64,000 nt of DNA from Stomorhina lunata (lineage: Eukaryota; Arthropoda; Insecta; Diptera; Rhiniidae), in contig OW121743.1 in NCBI GenBank assembly GCA_933228675.1, positions 109,115,468 to 109,179,467 of the forward strand. The letters are read 5' to 3'. Each line of letters opens with the position of its first letter. Within the stretch, counting starts at the first letter, position 1. A model generated the notes under the pieces. That model made no database searches, was not told the origin of the DNA, and saw only the letters and a program-made list of their open reading frames with translations. Below, piece after piece: positions 39,764-51,149 of this stretch. The position numbers and the translations under genes were made by a program.

Positions 39764-40849
39764 TTAATGTTTAAATATGATTTCGGGCATGTGGCCGCCG
39801 CGGCTGGCTCGAATAAAACCAATTCTACAGGTCCAATTTTCAACTACTTTTTCGAGCATATGGGGCCGTATGTTGGCAATAACGCCACGAATGTTGGCTT
39901 CCAAGTCCCCTAACGTTTCTGGTTTGTTGGCGTAGACGAGCGTCTTCACATATCCCCAAAGAAAATAATCCAGTGGTGTCAAATCGCACGATCTTGGTGG
40001 CCAATTGACAGGTCCATTCCGCGAAATTATGCGCTCATCGAATGTTTCCTTCAATAAATCAATTGTGACGTGCGCTGTGTGGCATGTAGCGCCGTCTTGT
40101 TGGAACCACAACTCATCCACATTCATGCCATCCAATTGGGGATCAAAATAGTCGGTTATCATGGCTCTATACCGGTCTCCATTTATGGTAACTGACTCTC
40201 CAGCATTATTTCGGAAGAAGTATGGCCCAATGACTCCACCAGCCCATAGAGCACACCAAACAGTCAGTTTTTGTCGATGTAATGGCGTCTCAAGGGTCTC
40301 ATGTGGATTCTCTTCACTCCAAATGCGGCAATTTTGCTTGTTGACGTAGCCATTCAACCAAAAATGAGCCTCATCACTGAACAAAATTTTGCGATGAAAA
40401 TCAGCATCGAGATCAATCTCATTTTCGGCCCATACACCAAAATCTCGACGCATTGCATGGTCTCGCGGCTTTAATTCTTGCACAAGCTGGATCTTGTAAG
40501 GTCGCAAGCCAAGATCTTTGCGCAAAATCTTCCGTAAAGTTGATGGACAAAGCTCCAATTGCTGTGCACGGTGGCGAATCGATTCATTCGGGTCCTCTTC
40601 AACACTTTGCTCTACAGCGGCAATTGTTTCTTCAGTGCGCACTGTTCGACGTCGCTGCGGATGCGTATTATCACATAGAGTAAACGTAGTGCGAAAACGA
40701 TCCATGGTTAACCGAATTAATTGCTCTGATGGACGATTATGTCGACCATAAAATGGACGGAGCTTGCGGTAATTTTCGCGAACTGAACCATTATTTTCGA
40801 AATAAATTTGCACGATTTGCAAGCGTTGTTCTTTTGTCAACCTGTTCAT
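39764..40849 (-). CDS. Mariner transposase, DD41D (rosa-like)
   Basis: Cut-and-paste transposase that would bind the terminal repeats of its own element and move it into TA sites in the nucleus. The ATG at 40849 gives 361 residues; the frame extends six codons upstream only to a TTG, so I start at the ATG. Residues about 2-55 (MNRLTKEQ ... RPFYGRHNRPSEQLI) form the first helix-turn-helix, of the type often labelled DUF4817 in insect transposases; a second lies at about 75-115. The catalytic core shows D159 (LFSDEAHFW), D252 (FQQDGATCH) and D294 (DLTPLDYFLW). Spacings are 92 and 41 residues, so the signature is DD41D rather than the DD34D of Mos1. That fits the rosa group first known from a fruit fly. 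Length is normal for mariner (about 345-365). No stop or frameshift is seen, so it may be active. Confidence 0.93.
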   Translation of the reverse strand: MNRLTKEQRLQIVQIYFENNGSVRENYRKLRPFYGRHNRPSEQLIRLTMDRFRTTFTLCDNTHPQRRRTVRTEETIAAVEQSVEEDPNESIRHRAQQLELCPSTLRKILRKDLGLRPYKIQLVQELKPRDHAMRRDFGVWAENEIDLDADFHRKILFSDEAHFWLNGYVNKQNCRIWSEENPHETLETPLHRQKLTVWCALWAGGVIGPYFFRNNAGESVTINGDRYRAMITDYFDPQLDGMNVDELWFQQDGATCHTAHVTIDLLKETFDERIISRNGPVNWPPRSCDLTPLDYFLWGYVKTLVYANKPETLGDLEANIRGVIANIRPHMLEKVVENWTCRIGFIRASRGGHMPEIIFKH

Positions 40850-40931
40850 GATGAAATGGCAAACCAAACTAAATATTAATCACTTGACAGATGACAAAAT
40901 GGCCGCCAGTTAAAAAAGTGGTGCCAACTTA

Positions 40932-40961
40932 AAGTTCTATACCTCAATAAAAAACACCCGA
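40932..40961 (-). repeat. Mariner terminal inverted repeat (5' end of the gene side)
   Basis: Read on the minus strand it begins TCGGGTGTTTTTT and ends GAGGTATAGAACTT. A TA follows at 40962-40963. Confidence 0.9.
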
Positions 40962-41190
40962 TATATAAAATTTTCAGCACAAAAATTTAAAAAAAAAAAA
41001 AATTATAAAATAATTTTATTATGAAAATTGTTTATAAAAAACTTTTGTTATGAAAATTTTCTATAAAAAATGTTTGTTGTTATATTTTCTATAAAAATAT
41101 TTTAACACATATAAAAATTTTCAATAGGAAATTTGTATCAATAGAATTTTCTTATAAAAATTTTTATATTGCAAAATTTTCTAAATTTAG

Positions 41191-42484
41191 TTACAATTTT
41201 TTTATGTTAAAATATCTTGTAAGTAAAAATTTTATATTGACAAGTTTTATTAGATATAAATTTTTTATACAATTTTTCTTAAAAAATTTGTAAGTGGAAA
41301 CATTTTTTGTTAAAAAAACACAGTGCAACATTAGCAATTTTAAATGTAATTTCATCCAAATAGAAAAATGAACCAACTGCGACTAAAAAAACATCAACCA
41401 TTAGCATTTTAAGCATCTAGAAACAATGAATGATGTCTAAAAGAATCCAAGAACTTAAATGGGTGCCACAGCAAAAATCGGAGATATAGACTTGACAGTA
41501 ATGAAATTAAAAATTAAGGCAATCTTAAAATTTCAAAATAACCGAAAGATTAATTTTTTAATGCTCATTGTTTATACAAGATAAGACTATATAAAAAATT
41601 TGTAATCCTACATCACCCTGTAAATTAACAAACAAAAGAACATTGTATCACAAAAAATTGAAATAAAATAAAATTTTGTGTTGCACACATGTGCTCCCAT
41701 TACTCAACAGTCTTAAATAATGCACAATAATCACATTCCATTTCGTACAAATTAGTTTCAATTGCCAGAAAACATAAGCATTCACAACAGAATTCAAAAA
41801 CAAACAAAAAACGCTAACGAAAATTCAGCACAGAGACTCTTTATGATATAGCGAACGCGAAAAAATCGGCAGCTACGGCAGCCAAAATAAAATTCAACAT
41901 TAACATCCATAAAAAATTTACAAAAGTAACAAAAACAACAAGAAATATAATAATATCGTATGGTATTCCACTCGACTCGAGTCGACGTTGAACATCAACA
42001 AAGACACTAAAAATTAAAATCAGACATAATGAGTCTCTTGCAAAATTAAAATCGCACAATAAAATGAACAAAAATTAAAAAGAAAAAAATTGAAACAAAA
42101 ATAACAAAAACATAAGCATCCAAAAATAAGAAGAAGCCTACAAAAGCATCCAATCCCATTCGAACCCTCTGAATTTTTTTTATTCCCCTACTACTGCTAA
42201 TGCTGGTGTATTTATTTGGCTATGGATGGATGAATGATGCTTTCAAAAAATCCTCCTTTTAATGCACAGCACCAGGAGCTTCACGTTATAAATGTTTTTA
42301 AATTTTAAACGAAAAAAATTAATCGAGAGCAATGAAATTAAAAAAGAACGAACAAAAATTATTTCATTCATTAAAATTTAAAATGTCTTAATCTCACGAA
42401 AGAAATCAGAATTTTAGTTTTTTTGTAATATCTTCTATAGCAGAGATGTGAAAAAGTGAAATTATTAAAATCTTGGATTATCGA
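41191..42484. other. No gene seen; spacer
   Basis: AT-rich DNA with many A-runs. A minus-strand frame at 41841-42071 is rich in hydrophobic residues but has no recognised domain, and A/T-rich DNA gives such frames by chance. Confidence 0.4.
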
Positions 42485-44365
42485 AAAGTTAAATATATAG
42501 AAAATTTTTCAAATGAAAAGTTTCTATAGAAATTTTTTAAACAAAATATTTTTATAAAAAATTTTTCAAATGAAAAAGTTTTAATAGAAAATTTTTCAAA
42601 TAAAAAATTTTTCATTTGAACAAATTTCTATAGAAAATTTTTCAAATGAATCAGTTTCTATAGAAAATTTTTCAAATGAAAAAATTTTTATAGAAAATAT
42701 TTAAAATGAAAAATTTTCAATAGAAAATTTTTCAAATGAAAAAATTTCAATAGAAAATTTTTCAAATGAAAAAATTTCTATAGAAAGTTTTTCAAATGAA
42801 AAAATTTCTATAGAAAATTTTCGAATGAAAAAATTTCTATAGAAAATTTTTCAAATGAAAAAATTTCAATAGATAATTTTTTAAATTAAAAAATTTCTAT
42901 AGAAAATTTTTTAAATGAAAAAATTTCTATAGAAATTTTTCAAATGAAAAAATTTCTATAGAAAATTTTCAAATGTAAAAATTTCTATAAAAATTTTTTC
43001 GAATGAAAAAATTTCTATATAAAATTTTTCAAAAGAAAAATATTCGATAGAAAATTGTTCAAATGAAAAAATTTCAATAGAAAATTTTTACGTTAAAAAA
43101 TTTCTACAGAAAATTCTTCAAATGAAAAAATTTCTATAGAAAATTTTTCAAATAAAAAAATTTCTATAGAAAATTTTTCAAATGAAAAAATTTCTATAGA
43201 AAATTTTTCAAATGAAAAAATTTCTATAGAAAATTTTTCAAATAAAAAACTTTCTATAGAAAATTCTTCAAATGAAAAAATTTCTATAGAAAATTTTTCA
43301 AATGAAAAAATTTTTATAGAAAATTTTTCAAATGAAAAAATTTCTATAGTAAAATTTTTCATATGAAAAAATTTCTATAGAAAATTCTTCAAATGAAAAA
43401 ATTTCTATAGAAAATTTTTCAAATAAAAAAATTTCTATAGAAAATTTTTCAAATGAAAAAATTTCTATAGAAAATTTTTCAAATGAAAAAATTTCTATAG
43501 AAAATTTTTCAAATGAAAAAAATTTCTTTAGAAAATTTTTCAAATGAAAAAAATTTCTTTGGAAAATTTTTCAAAAGAAAAAATTTCTATAGAAAATTTT
43601 TCAAATGAAAAAATTTCTATAGAAAATTTTTCAAATGAAAAAATTTCTATAGAAAATTTTTCAAATGAAAAAATTTCTATAGAAAATTTTTCAAATGAAA
43701 AAATTTCTATAGAAAATTTTTCATATAAACAAATTTCTATAGAAAGTTTTTCATATGAACAAATTTCTATAGAAAATTTTTCATAAGAACAAATTTATAT
43801 GGAAAATTTTTCGTATGACCAAATTTCTATGGAAAATTTTTCATATGAACAAATTTCTATGGAAAATTTTTTATACGAAAAAATTTCTATAGAAATTTTT
43901 TTATATGAAAAAGTTTCTGTAGAAAATTTTTTATATGAAAAAGTTTCTATAGAAAAATTTTTTTTTGAAAACATTTCTATAGAAAATTTTTTATATGAAC
44001 AAATTTCTATAGAAAATTGTTTATATGAAAAAATTTCTATACAAAAAATTTTTATGTGAAAAAATTTCTATAGAAAAATTTTCATATGAAATTTACATAC
44101 AAAGGATTTTCTATAGAAATTTCTATCGGAAGATTTTCATTTGAAAAATTTTCTATAGAAATTTTTTCATTTGAAAAATTTTTTATAGAAATTTTTTCAT
44201 TTGAAAAATTTTCTATAGAAATTTTTTCATTTGAAAAATTTTCTATAGAAATTTTTTCATTTGAAAAATTTTCTATAGAAATTTTTTCATTTGAAAAATT
44301 TTCTATAGAAATTTTTTCAAATGAACAAATTTGTATAGAAATTTCTATAGAATATCCTTTCTATG
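42485..44365. repeat. Tandem array, family 10 (30-bp monomer) with an orientation switch
   Basis: Exact 30-bp period over long stretches (for example 43381-43720): blocks AAAATTTTT and AAAAAATTT with linkers CAAATG and CTATAG. From about 44125 to 44310 the same monomer runs in the opposite orientation (TCATTTGAAAAATTTTC then TATAGAAATTTT), about six units. At about 44318 it flips back. Between 43720 and 44090 the linker changes to CATATG, which is self-complementary. About 62 units in total by length. Confidence 0.92.
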
Positions 44366-46002
44366 TAAATTTCCGAAACACCTTAATCCTTCAACCAATA
44401 TAAACAAACAACCAACTCACACATATAACTTATCTTAATTTCTATACCAAGACATGATTTGAGACAAAATAAATGATTCAAAAAAAAACTGATGTCGCAC
44501 ATTTGTTTTTTTTTTCATTTGTTTATTTATTTATCTTTTTTAAATTTCTGTTTAAAACTCATTCAGTTGCAACATGATTTGTTTTTTTCCCCAACGATAC
44601 GCATCGTCTCTCGAAAACATGCTTCAGTTCCTTGTAAATAAAAATAAATAAAAGAATGAAATACGATTTTTTTTAGTCAAAGAAAAGAAATTGTACAAAA
44701 AAAAGTTTCTATAAAAATAGTTGTAGCAAATAAATAAAAGTGTAGACAAATAATCCATCCAAGGCCTACAAACACTATCTTTGAGGGAAGACAAATTTTT
44801 GCGAAAGATTTTAAGTTGATACGAGAAAATTCGTACAAAGGAAACATTTACAAATTTTATGTCTTAAAGTGACACCTAAAGTTCGAAAATCCGATTGATC
44901 ACATTTTGAAGGCAAAGAATTTTAAGTGCTAATTTTTCTTTACGATCTGAAATGTAATTCGCAAGAATTTCGGATGATCCTTTGGCCTTTTTGTAATGCG
45001 CTTTTAATGGGTGTTGAATGAAGTTGTAGAAAATAAATTAAAGTAGAAAATAGATCGACTGTTTAATAGGGCAAAATAAAAAACAAAACATATAAAAATC
45101 CTTAATCTCCTAGACTAAGATTAAATCCTAAAATTATATACTTCCTTTCATCCTTACCTTTTTAGCTTAAATCAATCATATTTTTTGAAATTTTATTTTC
45201 AACTCCCTAAAATTAAAATTTAATTTACATTCGCTTAATAATTTAAACTTATTAAAAAATGTTGCCTGATAAAATAAATAAATCAAATCAAGAAACCTAC
45301 CAAACCTGACAAGTAATAAATCATGCACAAAGAAACTTCTTTTGGTAGATCAAAAAACTGCCAACTTCCAAGAATTCCAAAAAACCTTAAAGATAAAATT
45401 CACAAAAAATAAAACTAACCACCGAAAACTCATACAAAAGAAGAATTTTCGGGTACAAAAAAAATCAGGCGGCAATTAAATTTGCAAAAATTCACATTAA
45501 AATCAACATTATTTTGGACCCACACACAACTGACGCTTAAGAGGAAATTTACGAAAAACATGCCACCAAATAAGCACACATTGCCCCAAACACACGCTTA
45601 AGCTAATGTTTTCTTAACGGAGAAACATTTGAGTTCTGGGTTCCACTGAAAACAAAAATGGGAAAGAAAAAAAATGGAAAAAATTAAAGCAGCCACTGCG
45701 AGACCAAACTACGCTTAAATTTAAACAAACAACATTTCAGTTGTTTTAATTAAGAGAATCACACTCATACAACAGAACAGTAGAGGATCCGAACTTCATA
45801 TACAACAAATATGCCACACAAAAAGGCACATACTTTTCATGTACTCGCACATATTTGGCTAAATGGCAACAGTGGCAAATTTACTGAAATTCTGTTTATA
45901 CGACCAAAGAGGACATTTAAGTAGAACTGTTTTAAAGTTTTCAAATGCGTGAGACTTCCGATAAAACGAATATATAGAACATGGTTTGTATGCGAGGGTA
46001 GA
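44366..46002. other. No gene seen; spacer
   Basis: Non-repetitive AT-rich DNA; no supported gene. The stretch 45450-45900 is slightly less AT-rich but has stops in all frames. Confidence 0.45.
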
Positions 46003-49000
46003 CAGAAAAATTTCCTATAAATAGTAAATTTTCGAAAAATTTCCTATAAATAGTAAATTTTCAAAAAATTTCCTATAAATAATAAATTTTTGAGAAATTT
46101 CCTATAAATAGTAAATTTTTGAAAAATTTCCTATAAATAGTAAATTTTTGAAAAATTTCCTATAAATACTAAATTTTTGAAAAATTTCCTATAAATAGTA
46201 AATTTTCGAAAAATTTCCTATAAATAGTAAATTTTTGAAAAATTTCCTATAAATAGTAAATTTTTGAAAAATTTATTATAAATAGTAAACTTTTGAAAAA
46301 TTTCCTATAAATAGTAAATTTTTGAAAAATTTCCTATAAATAGTAAATTTTTGAAAAATTTCCTATAAATAGTAAATTTTTGAAAAATTTCCTATAAATA
46401 GTAAACTTTTGAAAAATTTCCTATAAATAGTAAATTTTTGAAAAATTTCCTATAAATAGTAAACTTTTGAAAAATTTCCTATAAATAGTAAATTTTTGAA
46501 AAATTTCCTATAAATAGTAAATTTTTGAAAAATTTCCTATAAATAGTAAATTTTTTAAAAATTTCCTATAAATAGTAAATTTTTTAAAAATTTCCTATAA
46601 ATAGCAAATTTTTGAAAAATTTCCTATAAATAGTAAATTTTTGAAAAATTTCCTATAAATAGTAAATTTTTGAAAAATTTCCTATAAATAGTAAATTTTT
46701 GAAAAATTTCCTATAAATAGTAAATTTTTGAAAAATTTCCTATAAATAGTAAATTTTTGAAAAATTTCCTATAAATAGTAAATTTTTGAAAAATTTCCTA
46801 TAAATAGTAAATTTTTGAAAAATTTCCTATAAATAGTAAATTTTTAAAAAATTTCCTATAAATAGTAAATTTTTGAAAAATTTCCTATAAATAGTAAACT
46901 TTTGAAAAATTTCCTATAAATAGTAAATTTTTGAAAAATTTCCTATAAATAGTAAATTTTTGAAAAATTTCCTATAAATAGTAAATTTTTGAAAAATTTC
47001 CTATAAATAGTAAACTTTTGAAAAATTTCCTATAAATAGTAAATTTTTGAAAAATTTCCTATAAATAGTAAACTTTTGAAAAATTTCCTATAAATAGTAA
47101 ATTTTTGAAAAATTTCCTATAAATAGTAAATTTTTGAAAAATTTCCTATAAATAGTAAATTTTTGAAAAATTTCCTATAAATACTAAATTTTTGAAAAAT
47201 TTCCTATAAATAGTAAATTTTTGAAAAATTTCCTATAAATAGTAAATTTTTGAAAAATTTCCTATAAATAGTAAATTTTTGAAAAATTTCCTATAAATAG
47301 TAAATTTTTGAAAAATTTCCTATAAATAGTAAATTTTTGAAAAATTTCCTATAAATAGTAAATTTTTGAAAAATTTCCTATAAATAGTAAATTTTTGAAA
47401 AATTTCCTATAAATAGTAAATTTTTGAAAAATTTCCTATAAATAGTAAATTTTTGAAAAATTTCCTATAAATAGTAAATTTTTGAAAAATTTCCTATAAA
47501 TAGTAAATTTTTGAAAAATTTCCTATAAATAGAAAATTTTTGAAAAATTTCCTATAAATAGTAAATTTTTGAAAAATTTCGTATAAATAGTAAATTATTG
47601 AAAAATTTCCTATAAAAAGTAAATTTTTGAAAAATTTCCTATAAATAGTAAATTTTTGAAAAATTTCCTATTAATAGTAAATTTTTGAAAAATTTCCTAT
47701 AAATAGTAAATTTTTGAAAAATTTCCTATAAATAGTAAATTTTTGAAAAATTTCCTATAAATAGTAAATTTTTGAAAAATTTCCTATAAATAGTAAATTT
47801 TTGAAAAATTTCCTATAAATAGTAAATTTTTGAAAAATTTCCTATAAATAGTAAATTTTTGAAAAATTTCCTATAAGTAGTAAATTTTTGAAAAATTTCC
47901 TATAAATAGTAAATTTTTGAAAAATTTCCTATAAATAGTAAATTTTTGAAAAATTTCCTATAAATAGTAAATTTTTGAAAAATTTCCTATAAATAGTAAA
48001 TTTTTGAAAAATTTCCTATAAATAGTAAATTTCCTATAAATAGTAAATTTTTGAAAAATTTCCTATAAATAGTAAATTATTGAAAAATTTCCTATAAAAA
48101 GTAAATTTTTGAAAAATTTCCTATAAATAGTAAATTTTTGAAAAATTTCCTATAAATAGTAAATTTTTGAAAAATTTCCTATAAATAGTAAATTTTTGAA
48201 AAATTTCCTATAAATAGTAAATTTTTGAAAAATTTCCTATAAATAGTAAATTTTTGAAAAATTTCCTATAAATAGTAAATTTTTGAAAAATTTCCTATAA
48301 ATAGTAAATTTTTGAAAAATTTCCTATAAATAGTAAATTTTTGAAAAATTTCCTATAAGTAGTAAATTTTTGAAAAATTTCCTATAAATAGTAAATTTTT
48401 GAAAAATTTCCTATAAATAGTAAATTTTTGAAAAATTTCCTATAAATAGTAAATTTTTGAAAAATTTCCTATAAATAGTAAATTTTTGAAAAATTTCCTA
48501 TAAATAGTAAATTTCCTATAAATAGTAAATTTTTGAAAAATTTCCTATAAATAGTAAATTTTTGAAAAATTTCCTATAAATAGTAAATTTTTGAAAAATT
48601 TCCTATAAATAGAAAATTTTTGAAAAATTTCCTATAAATAGTAAATTTTTGAAAAATTTCCTATAAATAGTAAATTATTGAAAAATTTCCTATAAAAAGT
48701 AAATTTTTGAAAAATTTCCTATAAATAGTAAATTTTTGAAAAATTTCCTATAAATAGTAAATTTTTGAAAAATTTCCTATAAAAAGTAAATTTTTGAAAA
48801 ATTTCCTATAAATAGTAAATTTTTGAAAAATTTCCTATAAATAGTAAATTTTTGAAAAATTTGCTATAAATAGTAAATTTTTGAAAAATTTCCTATAAAT
48901 AGTAAATTTTTGAAAAATTTTCTATAAATAGTAAATTTTTGAAAAATTTCCTATAAATAGTAAATTTTTGAAAAATTTCCTATAAATAGTAAATTTTTGA

Positions 49001-49855
49001 AAAAATTCCTATAAATAGTAAATTTTTGAAACATTTCCTATAAATAGTAAATTTTTGAAAAATTTCCTATAAATAGTAAATTTTTGAAAAATTTCCTATA
49101 AATAGTAAATTTTTGAAAAATTTCCTATAAACAGTAAATTTTTGAAAAATTTTCTATTTATATTTTCTATTAAATAGTAAATTTTTTAAAAATTTCCTTT
49201 AAATACTAAATTTTTTAAAAATTTCCTATAAATAATAAATTTTTTAAAAATTTCCTATAAATAATAAATTTGTTAAAAATTTCCTATAAATAGTAAATTT
49301 TTTTAAAATTTCCTATAAATAGCAAATTTTTGAACAATTTCCTATAAATGGTAAATTTTTGAAAAATTTCCTATAAATAGTAAATTTTTAAAAAATTTCC
49401 TATAAATAGTAAATTTTCGAAAAATTTCCTATAAATAGTAAATTTTCGAAAAATTTCCTATAAATAGTAAATTTTTGAAAAATTTCCAGTAATTAGTAAA
49501 TTTTTCAAAAATTTCCTATAAATAGTAAATTTTTGGAAAATTTCCTACTAATAGTAAATTTTTGAAAAATTTTCTATTAATAGTATATTTTTGAGAAATT
49601 TCCTATAAATAGTAAATTTTTGAAAAATTTCCTATAAATAGAAAATTTTTGAAAAATGTCCTATAAATAGTAAATTTTTTGAAAAATTTCCTATAAATAG
49701 TAAATTTTTGAAAAATTTCCTATAAATAGTAAATTTTTGAAAAATTTCCTATAAATAGTAAATTTTTGAAAAATCTCCTATAAATAGTAAATTTTTGAAA
49801 AATTTCCAATAAATAGTAAATTTTTGAAAATATTTCCTATATTTAGTTAATTTTT
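46003..49855 (+). repeat. Tandem array, family 6 (29-bp), plus orientation, largest array
   Basis: About 133 monomers by length at a strict 29-bp period: TTCCTATAAATAGT, AAATTTTT, GA, AAAAAT. It is the most homogeneous array in the window; between 46.6 and 48.5 kb most neighbours appear identical. Every monomer carries CTATAAATAG. Rare private variants (AAATTATTG, ATAAAAAGT, ATAAGTAG, truncated units) mark higher-order duplications. The right 700 bp decays. Confidence 0.95.
47547..48510 (+). repeat. 482-bp higher-order duplication in the family 6 array
   Basis: Three independent markers recur at an offset of 482 bp: TAAATTATTG at 47591 and 48073, TATAAGTAG with its G at 47877 and 48359, and a truncated monomer (AGTAAAT joined directly to TTCCTATAAATAG) at 48021 and 48503. 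482 equals 16 full monomers plus an 18-bp partial one. A third partial copy with the same marker order starts near 48601 (TAAATTATTG again at 48671). Outer limits are approximate. Confidence 0.85.
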
Positions 49856-51149
49856 GTTTCAAAATTCGGCAACAAACACAATGTATGGAGTGCAATATCT
49901 TTATATTATGGAGTCTTTGAATGAACCTACATCAGGATTCTTATTAAGCAACCAACAATAAAGAAGTTTGGTAAGAATTTTTATTTTAAAATCATTATTT
50001 AAACCTTATAAGTTTCTTTAGATAATTGAAATCCCAACCTCGTTCCTTCCCCTTTAATACAAATGATATAAGAACCATTCAAAGTCAGCTTTAGAAGAAC
50101 AAACAAATATAGTATAAATAAAGAAACCAATACAAAAAAAAACTCAATATAAATAAACCAACAAATCAATTGCGAAAGAAACGAAACTTCAATCCAACCA
50201 CCAACAATCAGCAAAAAACAAACAAATCTTAAGAAAAAATTAAATAAACTTCAGCACAAAAATGTTTGACTATTTTCAACAATCAATTGTTTATCACTTT
50301 AATAATGTGGCTGCTTCAGCATTAAATACAGCAACCGCAACAGACAACAACACCAACAACCACAGCAACAACATAAACAGCAGCGACAACAAAATTAACA
50401 ACAAAACAGAAACAAACTATTAAATGTTGCACAACATAAAGATTTACTACAAGAGAATCTAAAAAGATTGCTACACCAAAGAAACAGTCAAAGAAAAAAA
50501 AATTGTAATACGAATCAAAACAACCTCAACAACACATTAAGATCCATGGTAATAGCAATGAGAAATACAACTCGAGGAATAAAAGAACCCAACTGGGTTG
50601 TTGCATGAACATGTATGTATGTTGCAAGTGGAAGTAAATTAAAAATCCAAAACTAACAAAATTTAGTTAAAACACAGTCAGACGACAAACGAATAGGCCG
50701 GATGGCTGTTATATGGCACAAAGATGGAACAGAACCGAAAGACTGATGAAGAGTCAGACGGACAAACTGTCCTTACAGAGAAACTTAGCAACCGCATGAA
50801 TTTATACAAAAATATCTACGAATTTTAATTTACCACATCAGCGGCCAAAGCAAGACAAAGGCATAGGAAAACACGTTAAAAAAATACGTTTGTATCAAAT
50901 GGAACACTAATCACAGACTTTGGTTAGTTTTTTTAAGTGTTTTTATGTAGACACCCTACCAGACAAATGATAGAATTGAAATACAACATCATATGCAACC
51001 TAGAGAAAACCAAGACCTAAATCTAAAACTGAACCCAGAATTGAACGTCAAACTAAATTAAGAAATGAACCATTACCAAAACGTAGAACAGAAGCTAGAA
51101 CTAAAGTTTAGTTTAGTTTAGTTACTAAACCTAAAACAATACCTAAGTA
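49856..51149. other. No gene seen; spacer with CAA/CAG-rich patch
   Basis: It holds a CAACAACA/CAGCAACA-rich patch at 50329-50408, like untranslated or intronic DNA of flies. No frame is supported. A 36-bp piece at 49884-49919 recurs at 59406-59441. Confidence 0.45.
49884..49919 (+). repeat. Short dispersed repeat, copy 1
   Basis: TATGGAGTGCAATATCTT, a short AT stretch, then GAGTCTTTG. The same pieces occur at 59406-59441. It lies just after the end of the 46-49.9 kb array. Confidence 0.65.

Larger units (their letters stand above)
39658..40961 (-). mobile_element. Mariner element (rosa/DD41D type), apparently complete
   Basis: A 1,304-bp element bounded by 30-bp terminal inverted repeats, 39658-39687 and 40932-40961, matching at 26 of 30 positions. 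The inner 14 bp GAGGTATAGAACTT match exactly, as does GGGTGTTTTTT near the tip. It is flanked by TA on both sides (39656-39657 and 40962-40963), the standard target duplication of the IS630-Tc1-mariner superfamily. It encodes one transposase on the minus strand with no visible stop or frameshift. Its base composition is far less AT-rich than the array around it, a sign of arrival from outside. Confidence 0.93.
37320..41190. repeat. Tandem array, family 9 (30-bp monomer), split by a mariner
   Basis: Monomers of 30 bp with blocks AAAATCTTT (or AAAATTTTT) and AAAAATTTT and linkers CGATAT and CTATAG, at 37320-39655 and, degraded, 40964-41190. The mariner at 39658-40961 is inserted at a TA inside it. 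The 3' remainder is short and poorly matched, so the insertion lies near the decayed edge. Confidence 0.9.

Noticed and set aside
40161..40751. Plus-strand frames over the mariner
   Set aside because: Shadows of the minus-strand transposase gene.
42485..44403. Long open frames on both strands with decapeptide repeats (for example ENFSNEKISI)
   Set aside because: The monomer is 30 bp, so any stop-free phase stays open. Frames exist on both strands, have no start context or domain, and change frame at every indel.
46003..49855. CRISPR-like regular spacing
   Set aside because: There are no unique spacers between repeats; it is a simple head-to-tail satellite in a eukaryotic genome.
49999..50214. 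71-codon minus-strand frame
   Set aside because: Hydrophobic, low complexity, no recognised family; likely chance.
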